The notes below the pieces were generated by a model that saw only the letters and a list, made by a program, of their open reading frames with translations, was not told where the DNA came from and did no database searches. Source: Bacteroidota bacterium (GTDB taxonomy: Bacteria > Bacteroidota > Ignavibacteria > UBA10030). Taken from it: 7,951 bases of DNA. Position numbers and translations under genes: made by a program. Below, in pieces: positions 1 through 5,658 of the stretch (positions are counted from its first letter, which is position 1; each line of letters begins with the position of its first letter). The stretch spans positions 1 to 7,951 of the forward strand of contig DMMN01000248.1 in NCBI GenBank assembly GCA_003453835.1, in the 5' to 3' direction.

Positions 1-63
1 AGGGGTGTGTTCTCTAAACATAGAAATCATCGAAACAATCCACTAGAACGAATGGGAACCTTC
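1..63 (+). other. Leader upstream of the aldolase start, left window edge
   Basis: An A-rich stretch with no stop codon in the aldolase frame, so it may be untranslated leader or an N-terminal extension from GTG 7 or ATG 52. The translated residues (basic and Asn-rich) do not resemble the family, which favours leader. I see no defensible promoter, operator or terminator here, and the true upstream region lies outside the window. Confidence 0.4.
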
Positions 64-789
64 ATGCTCAAACGATCGAGCACTGTGTCTGCACTTCTGG
101 ATCTCTCCCACGATCTCGGTCGCGAAGACCGGGGCCTGGCGATCCTCGGAGAGGGGAACACTTCGGCCCGCCTCTCCGCATCCACCTTCCTGATCAAGGC
201 CAGCGGAAGCAACTTGAAAACGCTCACAAGGGATGATGTTGTCGAGTGTGATGCGAATCTTTTGTTGCCCTTGCTGGATCGAAGAAGTATCGGGGATGAG
301 GAAGTCGAAGCGGTCTTGATGTCCTCACGTCTCGATTCCCGCGACAGGAAGCCGTCGGTGGAGGCCCTGTTTCACGCTTACCTGCTGATGTTGCCGGGCA
401 TCGACTTTGTCGGTCACACACATGCCACTGCGGTGTGTAGTGTACTCTGTTCTCCGCGGGCACGCGAGTTTGCCATGATGCGCCTCTTCCCCGACGAGAT
501 CGTTTGTTGCGATGTTGCTTCCGTGTTCGTCCCCTACACGGATCCCGGACTCCCCCTTGCGAAGGCAATTCGACATCGGACGACTGCGTTCTTGAAGAAG
601 TATCGTCGGCCCCCTCGCGTGATCTTGCTTGAGAACCACGGCATCATCACGATCGGCAGGAGCATCGAAGCCGTCACGGCAGCAATGCTGATGGCGGAGA
701 AAGCGGCTCGGATCTGGCTCGGCGCTGCATCGTTGGGGGGACCACAGTTTCTCCCTGCCAAAGACATAGCCCGCATTGTCGGCAGATAG
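64..789 (+). CDS. Class II (zinc) sugar-phosphate aldolase, rhamnulose/fuculose-1-phosphate type, cut by an amber codon near its C-terminus
   Basis: Predicted cytoplasmic aldolase that splits a 1-phosphorylated deoxyketose into dihydroxyacetone phosphate and L-lactaldehyde. Numbering from the ATG at 64, the class II aldolase/adducin landmarks are in order: GEGNTSAR near residue 29, KASGSNL near 45, catalytic-type Glu100 in PSVEALFH, zinc ligands His118 and His120 in GHTHAT, and His192 in ENHG. The frame is open to the left edge, so the start is uncertain: GTG at 7 and ATGs at 52 and 64 are all in frame. I chose 64 because homologues start just before the LLDLSHDLGRE stretch, and a weak GGGA lies six bases upstream. 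The frame stops at TAG 787-789, but after it continues as DEHLRRRILKI to a TGA at 823-825, which resembles the usual family tail. Its neighbour is a rhamnulokinase-like gene, so it probably acts after that kinase. Substrate (rhamnulose versus fuculose phosphate) cannot be read from sequence. Confidence 0.88.
   Translation: MLKRSSTVSALLDLSHDLGREDRGLAILGEGNTSARLSASTFLIKASGSNLKTLTRDDVVECDANLLLPLLDRRSIGDEEVEAVLMSSRLDSRDRKPSVEALFHAYLLMLPGIDFVGHTHATAVCSVLCSPRAREFAMMRLFPDEIVCCDVASVFVPYTDPGLPLAKAIRHRTTAFLKKYRRPPRVILLENHGIITIGRSIEAVTAAMLMAEKAARIWLGAASLGGPQFLPAKDIARIVGR
787..789 (+). other. In-frame amber codon near the aldolase C-terminus
   Basis: TAG ends the aldolase frame directly after RIVGR. Reading on in frame gives eleven more codons (DEHLRRRILKI) and then TGA at 823-825. 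From memory of the family, homologues carry an R-P-D-E-H-Y-R type tail at this point, so the TAG appears to sit inside the ancestral coding region. The TGA overlaps the kinase ATG, which supports the longer frame as the original gene. Confidence 0.6.
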
Positions 790-821
790 GATGAGCATTT
801 GCGACGAAGAATCCTTAAGAT

Positions 822-825
822 ATGA
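822..825 (+). promoter_or_regulatory. ATGA stop/start overlap coupling the extended aldolase frame to the kinase
   Basis: The kinase ATG (822-824) overlaps the TGA (823-825) that ends the aldolase frame if TAG 787 is ignored. This four-base overlap is the usual sign of translational coupling. Only a weak GAAGA lies at 806-810, eleven bases upstream, so the kinase has little ribosome-binding signal of its own. If ribosomes leave at TAG 787, coupling is lost and kinase initiation should be poor. Confidence 0.55.
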
Positions 826-914
826 CCGAACAGCATTACATCGCCTGCGATTTGGGCGCCGAGAGCGGTCGGGTTCTGCTAGGGACGCTCTCCGAGGACC
901 ACATCACGATTGAC

Positions 915-917
915 TAG
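915..917 (+). other. In-frame amber codon in the kinase N-terminal region
   Basis: TAG lies between ITID and VHRFPNG. The homologous position in E. coli RhaB is Glu, so a single G-to-T change (GAG to TAG) explains it. A GTG follows immediately (918-920), but no Shine-Dalgarno sequence precedes it, so efficient reinitiation there is not supported. A protein started there would lack the DLGAESGR ATP-phosphate loop. Confidence 0.85.
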
Positions 918-2300
918 GTGCATCGGTTTCCGAACGGTGGTGTAGACATCGACGGCTCGCTCCGGTGGGACATCGGGCGTATCTTCGATGAGCTGAAGTC
1001 CGGACTACGCCTGGTCGCACGGCGGAAGATACAGATTGAGAGCATCAGTTGCGACTCGTGGGGCGTCGATTATGTCTTGCTCGACGATGAGGGGGGGATG
1101 CATGCACCTCCGTATCACTATCGCGCCAGTCGGACAAACGATGCTTTCGAAAAGGCATTCCGCGTCGTGCCTGCAGATGCGATCTTTAGCGAGACGGGCA
1201 TTCAGTTTATGCCCATCAATACACTCTACCAGCTCCACGCAGATCTGTCGGATCGCCCTTCGCCTCTTAAGGCGACGGGCGCCTTCCTGATGATCGGAGA
1301 CTATTTCAATTTCCTCCTCTCCGGCGTGTCGAAGGCCGAGGAGTCGCTTGCGAGCACGTCGCAACTCTACAATCCGCGTCTGAGATGCTGGTCGGCATCG
1401 CTCATTCAGGATTTCGAGTTCCCGCCTCGCATCTTCCCTGATGTTGTCCCGTCGGGAACGGTTCTGGGACCTCTGTTGCCGGCAATCGCGGAAGAGGTTG
1501 GCCTTGTCCAGACGATCGTTGTCGCTTCATGCTCTCACGATACGGGCGCGGCCGTTGCCGCGGTTCCGGGCTCCGCTGATGGGTGGGCCTATCTTAGCTC
1601 CGGCACCTGGTCGTTGCTGGGAGTAGAGGTCTCTCGCCCGATCATCACTCAGAAGAGCCGTGCATACAACTTCACAAACGAGATCGGCTACGGCGGATCG
1701 ATCCGCTTCCTGAAGAACATCGTTGGCCTCTGGGTCTTGCAGGAATGCCGCCGGGCCTGGGCGAATGAAGGGAACGAGTATTCGTACGACGAACTGACGA
1801 GGATCGCGGGTATGGCGTCGCCGCTCCAATCGATGGTGGATCTGACCGACCAACGTTTCATGAAGTCAGAGAACATGCCTCGGAAGATCATCGATTATTG
1901 TCGGGAGACGAATCAGCCCATCCCGGCCTCAACGGGGGAAATCGTACGTTGTGTTCTCGAAAGTCTCGCTCTTTCCTATCGGAGAACCCTGGAGCAATTG
2001 GAAGACGCGACGGGTCAGCCGATCGCGACATTGCATATTGTCGGCGGTGGAAGCAAGAACAGACTCTTGAACCAATTGAGCGCAAATGCCACTGGGCGAT
2101 CGGTTGTCGTCGGGCCCGTGGAGTGCACGGGCATCGGCAACGTGCTGGTGCAGGCTCTCGCGCTTGGTCATCTCCCGAAGCTTCAAGCTGCAAGAAGCAT
2201 CGTCAGGAGTTCATTTACACCGGAACGCTTCGAACCGCTTGATGGGGATCTCTGGAGAGAAGCATACCGCAAGTTCGATCAACTCAGCCAACATCTTTGA
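918..2300 (+). CDS. Downstream 460-codon open frame of the interrupted kinase
   Basis: This is the part of the rhamnulokinase that an automatic gene caller would report as a separate protein starting at GTG 918. It keeps the sugar-binding region, the catalytic Asp (residue 208 in this numbering) and the C-terminal ATP domain, but lacks the first 32 codons of the gene, including the glycine-rich phosphate-binding motif of FGGY kinases. On its own I would expect it to be inactive. It is listed separately only so the two readings of the locus are both recorded. Confidence 0.4.
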   Translation: MHRFPNGGVDIDGSLRWDIGRIFDELKSGLRLVARRKIQIESISCDSWGVDYVLLDDEGGMHAPPYHYRASRTNDAFEKAFRVVPADAIFSETGIQFMPINTLYQLHADLSDRPSPLKATGAFLMIGDYFNFLLSGVSKAEESLASTSQLYNPRLRCWSASLIQDFEFPPRIFPDVVPSGTVLGPLLPAIAEEVGLVQTIVVASCSHDTGAAVAAVPGSADGWAYLSSGTWSLLGVEVSRPIITQKSRAYNFTNEIGYGGSIRFLKNIVGLWVLQECRRAWANEGNEYSYDELTRIAGMASPLQSMVDLTDQRFMKSENMPRKIIDYCRETNQPIPASTGEIVRCVLESLALSYRRTLEQLEDATGQPIATLHIVGGGSKNRLLNQLSANATGRSVVVGPVECTGIGNVLVQALALGHLPKLQAARSIVRSSFTPERFEPLDGDLWREAYRKFDQLSQHL

Positions 2301-2311
2301 ACAACCAATCC

Positions 2312-2318
2312 GGAAGGA
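2312..2318 (+). promoter_or_regulatory. Ribosome binding site of the sugar-binding protein gene
   Basis: GGAAGGA lies seven bases before the ATG at 2326 and fixes that start. An out-of-frame ATG at 2319 sits between the two and is ignored. A second purine run, GAAGG, directly abuts the start codon. This is one of the two strongest Shine-Dalgarno sites in the window, consistent with high expression of a periplasmic binding protein. Confidence 0.75.
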
Positions 2319-2325
2319 ATGAAGG

Positions 2326-3285
2326 ATGAAGAAAACCATGATCCCATTGATTACGTGCGCGATGCTTGTTGGATTGTTGTCGACGGCGGTCGGACAACAA
2401 TCAAAGATGAAGATCGCCGTGATCCCGAAAGGAACCACACACATCTTCTGGAAATCCGTGGAGAACGGTGCGCGCACGGCCGGGAAGGAATTCAACGTCG
2501 AGGTGATCTGGAAAGGCCCGCTCAAAGAAAACGATAGGTCACAGCAGATAGCGATCGTCGAGCAGTTCGCTTCGGAGAATGTCTCGGGGATCGCGCTGGC
2601 TCCGCTCGACAACGTTGCGCTGCAGCGGCCCGTCGCAGCCGCCATGCAAAAAAAGATTCCGGTGGTGATCTTTGACAGTGGACTGAAAGGTGAGTCCGGG
2701 AAGGACTTCGTCAGCTATATCGCCACGAACAACAAGAAAGGAGGATTCCTCGGGGGCGAGCATCTCGCCAAACTGCTCGGTGGCAAAGGAAAAGTCGTCA
2801 TGCTTCGTTACCAGGTGGGATCGGCAAGCACGATGGAGCGGGAAGAGGGTTTTCTGGAAGCGATAGGCGCTAGCAAAGGCGTGGAGGTTATTCTCGGCAA
2901 CCGCCATGCGGGAGCCACCGCCGGAGAAGCAAAGACTGCCGCGATGAACATCGTCGACAAATTGAAGGAAGCGCAAGGCATTTTCTGCCCGAATGAATCA
3001 TCCACCTTCGGAATGCTTCTGGCGCTTCGACAAACGAATCTGGTCGGGAAAGTCAAGTTTGTCGGATTCGACACGTCTCCGCCGCTGATCGACGCGCTCG
3101 AGAAGGGCGATCTCGATGCCCTCGTCGCTCAAGATCCGACGCGCATGGGATATGAATCAGTCAAGTTAATCGCTCAGCACCTGCAAGGGAAGAAGGTTCC
3201 GGCGACGATCGACACGGGTGTCCGATTGATTACCCGGGAAAATCTGAACTCGCCCGAGATTCGGAAACTTCTCGGCACCCAATAA
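2326..3285 (+). CDS. Periplasmic sugar-binding protein of an ABC transporter (RbsB type)
   Basis: A 319-residue substrate-binding protein of the Peripla_BP_4/RbsB family, expected to capture a monosaccharide in the periplasm and deliver it to the permease encoded downstream. The first 23 or so residues form a signal peptide (MKKT, then a hydrophobic run, ending STAVGQ). There is no lipobox, so it is probably soluble. The two-lobe type I fold is evident: KIAVIPKGTTHIFWKSV at 29-45, SGIALAPLD around 87-95, IPVVIFDSGL at 111-120, the YIATNNKKGG hinge-side segment near 131-140, NESSTFGM around 223-230, and VGFDTSPPLIDALEKG at 246-261 followed by the AQDPTRMGYESV ending typical of the family. It starts 25 bases after the kinase stop and ends in TAA 20 bases before the next gene. 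Ligand cannot be assigned; the adjacent kinase and aldolase suggest a deoxyhexose. Confidence 0.93.
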   Translation: MKKTMIPLITCAMLVGLLSTAVGQQSKMKIAVIPKGTTHIFWKSVENGARTAGKEFNVEVIWKGPLKENDRSQQIAIVEQFASENVSGIALAPLDNVALQRPVAAAMQKKIPVVIFDSGLKGESGKDFVSYIATNNKKGGFLGGEHLAKLLGGKGKVVMLRYQVGSASTMEREEGFLEAIGASKGVEVILGNRHAGATAGEAKTAAMNIVDKLKEAQGIFCPNESSTFGMLLALRQTNLVGKVKFVGFDTSPPLIDALEKGDLDALVAQDPTRMGYESVKLIAQHLQGKKVPATIDTGVRLITRENLNSPEIRKLLGTQ

Positions 3286-3290
3286 GGAAT

Positions 3291-3297
3291 AAGGAAG
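3291..3297 (+). promoter_or_regulatory. Ribosome binding site of the DUF6786-like gene
   Basis: AAGGAAG lies eight bases before ATG 3306, inside the 20-base gap after the binding-protein TAA. It supports the chosen start and continuous operon translation. Confidence 0.7.
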
Positions 3298-3305
3298 AAC
3301 TTCCA

Positions 3306-4535
3306 ATGAAGAACAAATGGATCAGAAAAGGACTGGTGACGCTCGCCATGCTTACACAAAGCGCACTCCCGCAAGAAAAGGCAACGCCCCCGACGTTTGG
3401 AGACGATGTCGAGTTTCTAAAGAAGTATGTTCACGTGATCGTCCTCGCGGACGCGTCGGGTCAGCGGCAAGTGGCCGTGATTCCGGAGTACCAAGGCCGC
3501 ATCATGACAAGCACGGCGGCAGGTTCGCGAGGATTAAGCTACGGGTGGGTGAATCGAGACCTGATCGCTTCACGGAAAGTCGCACCACATATCAACGTGT
3601 TCGGAGGAGAAGACCGTTTCTGGCTCGGTCCCGAGGGGGGACAGTTCTCGATCTTCTTTGCAAAAGGCAATCCGTTTGATCTCGAGCATTGGTTTACTCC
3701 GGCATCAATTGACACTGAGCCGTACGAAGTTCTCAGCAAGAGTCGAGATCGCGTCGTCTGTCGGAAGCCGATCGAGTTGGTCAACTACTCCGGGACGAAG
3801 TTCCAGTTGGAGGTCAATCGCGAGCTGCGATTGCTCGAACAGACGGAGGCGAAGAAACACCTCGGGGCGGCGCCGGCGTCCGGTGTGAACATGGTCGCGT
3901 TCGAGTCCGTGAACTCTATCAAGAATACCGGTCGCCATGCGTGGAGGAAGGAGAGCGGACTTCTCTCCATCTGGATATTGGGAATGTTCAATGCCGCTCC
4001 CGCCACAACCGTAGTTGTTCCCTTCAGAAAAGGATTGGAGTCGACGCTCGGCCCGATCGTCAATGATTCGTATTTTGGGAAGGTGCCGCCCGAACGGTTG
4101 ATGGTGAAGGATGGCGTGCTCTTCTTTGCGGCCGATGCAAGCTATCGGAGCAAGATAGGCGTTTCCCCTAAACGTGCTCTCCCTACACTTGGCAGCTACG
4201 ACGCAGTTCATCACGTGCTGACGATTGCACAGTATACGCTGCCTGCGGGAGCAACGGAGTACGTGAACTCGATGTGGGAAATGCAAAAGGAGCCGTTCGG
4301 CGGCGATGCGGTCAACAGTTACAACGATGGCCCTCAGAAGCCGGGTGGCACGCAGTTGGGCAAGTTCTATGAGCTGGAAACATCTTCACCGGCTCTCGCG
4401 CTTCAACCGGGCGGGAGTGCAACCCACGTTCATCGGACAATCCACCTGCAAGGATCAGAACAGGATCTCGATCCGATCGCTCGATCGGTCCTCGGTGTGA
4501 GCATTGCAGAAATCAAGATCGCTCTGAAAAGGTAG
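3306..4535 (+). CDS. Secreted DUF6786-like protein, possible aldose-epimerase-like sugar-binding protein
   Basis: A 409-residue exported protein of unknown function. Residues 1-23 look like a signal peptide (MKNKWIRK, hydrophobic segment, then SALPQ). I recognise it by memory as resembling DUF6786, based on GRIMTSTAAG at 64-73, YGWVN at 79-83, and the highly patterned NVFGGEDRFWLGPEGGQFS at 97-115. The C-terminal part, FYELETSSPALALQPGG at 354-370 followed by His374 and His376, resembles the Glu and His-rich end of galactose mutarotase-like proteins. No enzymatic activity is proven for the family as far as I know. It lies between the binding protein and the permease, which suggests a periplasmic role with the imported sugar, such as anomer conversion or glycan binding; that is inference. 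It ends in TAG, and 61 bases separate it from the permease. The family call should be tested by a profile search. Confidence 0.72.
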   Translation: MKNKWIRKGLVTLAMLTQSALPQEKATPPTFGDDVEFLKKYVHVIVLADASGQRQVAVIPEYQGRIMTSTAAGSRGLSYGWVNRDLIASRKVAPHINVFGGEDRFWLGPEGGQFSIFFAKGNPFDLEHWFTPASIDTEPYEVLSKSRDRVVCRKPIELVNYSGTKFQLEVNRELRLLEQTEAKKHLGAAPASGVNMVAFESVNSIKNTGRHAWRKESGLLSIWILGMFNAAPATTVVVPFRKGLESTLGPIVNDSYFGKVPPERLMVKDGVLFFAADASYRSKIGVSPKRALPTLGSYDAVHHVLTIAQYTLPAGATEYVNSMWEMQKEPFGGDAVNSYNDGPQKPGGTQLGKFYELETSSPALALQPGGSATHVHRTIHLQGSEQDLDPIARSVLGVSIAEIKIALKR

Positions 4536-4596
4536 ACTCAGATCTTATCGTCGTCTGTATGACTCCGATGACCATCCCGAAAGAGCATGTCCACGA

Positions 4597-5544
4597 ATGA
4601 AGAACTGGCTCAGAAAAATCGGACCGTTGGTGGGACTGATATTTGTCTTCGCTCTCTTTGCATCCCTTACGCCAACGAACTTCGCAACGACGGATAATTT
4701 GCAGCTCATGATGCTGCAAACGGCAGTGGTAGGTACGGCCGCCCTGGGGATGACGATGGTCATCATCAGCGGAGGGATCGACCTTTCGGTTGGATCGGTG
4801 ATCGCTCTCAGCACGGTCGTGATCGCTTTGCTGCTGAACGCCGGGGCCTCCCCATTTCTCGCAGCACTGGGAGGCGTTGCCGTCGGAATGGTCTGTGGCT
4901 CCCTCATCGGATCTCTCATTACCCGCGTGAAGCTAACGCCGTTTATCGTTACGCTCGGGATGTGGGGTGCGTTGCGAGGTGCGGCCAAAGGACTAGCCGA
5001 CGAGCAGATGATCGTCCCACCGACCACCTGGCTGAACGGATTGCTGAACTTTGTGGCAGACGAGCGACGATGGATGCTCCTCCCGCCGGGTGTTTGGATG
5101 ATGTTGCTACTTGCGTTGGTCGTAGGAATCCTGCTGCAGTATACTCGTCGCGGGCGCCACATGGTTGCTGTCGGCTCAAATGAGCTCGCAGCACGAGTCT
5201 CGGGCGTTCCGGTGGAGGGAGTGAAGATGTCGGTCTACATGCTCGGCTCCGGATTCGCGGCTCTTGCGGGCGTCCTTCAATTCTCCTATCTCACCGTGGG
5301 CGATCCGACGACGGCGTCTGGGATGGAACTGGATATCATCGCTGCCGTGGTCATCGGCGGCGGAAGCCTCGCGGGAGGTCAAGGATCGGTCTTGGGAAGC
5401 CTTGTGGGGGCGTTGATCATGACGGTGGTGAGCAACGGATGCACGAAGATGGAGTTCCCGAACTGGGTTCAGGAGATCGTGGCAGGTTCGATCATCGTTG
5501 TTGCCGTGGCGCTTGATAGGCTGCGGCGAAGAGGGTCGGAGTAG
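4597..5544 (+). CDS. Sugar ABC transporter permease (RbsC type)
   Basis: A 315-residue inner-membrane permease of the BPD_transp_2/RbsC family; these normally dimerise to form the channel for a ribose-type sugar transporter. Hydrophobic segments lie at about 8-23, 40-58, 64-80, 86-108, 114-130, 162-180, 212-230, 246-258, 264-280 and 292-308. Family motifs are clear: MTMVIISGGIDLSVGSV at 52-68, the cytoplasmic coupling stretch GRHMVAVGSNELAARVSGV at 186-204, and AAVVIGGGSLAGGQGSVLG at 249-267. The N-terminus (RKIGPLVGL, then TPTNFATTDNL) matches the usual start. The ribosome site is weak (GAAAGAG at 4579-4585, eleven bases away). It should work with the binding protein encoded at 2326. No ATPase gene of the RbsA type is in the window, and the binding protein and permease genes are split by the DUF6786-like gene. 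Confidence 0.93.
   Translation: MKNWLRKIGPLVGLIFVFALFASLTPTNFATTDNLQLMMLQTAVVGTAALGMTMVIISGGIDLSVGSVIALSTVVIALLLNAGASPFLAALGGVAVGMVCGSLIGSLITRVKLTPFIVTLGMWGALRGAAKGLADEQMIVPPTTWLNGLLNFVADERRWMLLPPGVWMMLLLALVVGILLQYTRRGRHMVAVGSNELAARVSGVPVEGVKMSVYMLGSGFAALAGVLQFSYLTVGDPTTASGMELDIIAAVVIGGGSLAGGQGSVLGSLVGALIMTVVSNGCTKMEFPNWVQEIVAGSIIVVAVALDRLRRRGSE
5538..5541 (+). promoter_or_regulatory. Shine-Dalgarno-like GGAG before an alternative GH92 start at 5548
   Basis: GGAG inside the last permease codons lies six bases before ATG 5548, which is in the GH92 frame. The preferred ATG at 5659 has no comparable site. Starting at 5548 would add 37 residues ahead of the recognisable signal peptide, which is an unlikely layout for a secreted enzyme. 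The site may instead bring ribosomes into the gene. Confidence 0.35.
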
Positions 5545-5658
5545 ACGATGCTTTTGTGGAACGCACCAATCATCAAGCGAGCGGGGCACCTCTCTCTCCT
5601 GCTCGTTTTCCGATGTTCAAGCACGGTCTTGTTGCCACATCACATTTCAAATCGACCA

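Larger units (their letters stand above)
822..2300 (+). pseudogene. rhaB: L-rhamnulokinase-type FGGY kinase gene, interrupted by amber codon 32
   Basis: Encodes an ATP-dependent ketose 1-kinase, most likely L-rhamnulokinase, which feeds the upstream aldolase. From ATG 822 the frame spans 492 codons counting the TAG, close to the 489 residues of E. coli RhaB. The N-terminal ATP-phosphate motif DLGAESGR is at 10-17. TAG is codon 32 (915-917), followed at once by VHRFPNG, where RhaB has EIHRFNNG. The rest is uninterrupted: DSWGVDYVLLD around 78-88, catalytic-base Asp240 in SHDTGAA (E. coli Asp237), SSGTWSL near 259, the adenosine-site GGGSKN near 408, and PVECTGIGN near 433. All active-site landmarks survive apart from the premature stop, so the damage looks recent, or is read through, or is a sequencing error. 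It follows the aldolase closely and ends 25 bases before the binding-protein gene. L-fuculokinase is a less likely alternative, because the RhaB-like signatures run throughout. Confidence 0.85.

Noticed and set aside
325..798. Antisense open frame (157 codons) opposite the aldolase
   Set aside because: No family resemblance, and it lies entirely within a well-supported aldolase carrying all zinc ligands.
3705..4286. Antisense open frame (193 codons) opposite the DUF6786-like gene
   Set aside because: The protein is low in coherent motifs and rich in Arg/His/Gln, as expected for a shadow frame; the + frame has the conserved patterns.
4473..4488. Perfect 7-base inverted repeat CCGATCG-CT-CGATCGG near the end of the DUF6786-like gene
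   Set aside because: It lies inside coding sequence in a region rich in GATCG words, and the two-base spacer cannot form a hairpin loop. An operator is possible but unsupported.
4587..4620. Upstream ATG at 4587 as an alternative permease start
   Set aside because: It is in a different frame from the permease and soon runs into stops; ATG 4597 gives the family-typical N-terminus.
4545..5162. Long antisense open frame (205 codons) opposite the permease
   Set aside because: It is a mirror of the permease codon pattern; the translation has no recognisable domain, and the + strand has clear family motifs throughout.
5579..5610. Possible terminator hairpin between permease and GH92 (GAGCGGG pairing with CCTGCTC, then GTTTTC)
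   Set aside because: The stem is seven pairs with one wobble, the loop is twelve bases, and the T run is only four; too weak to call.
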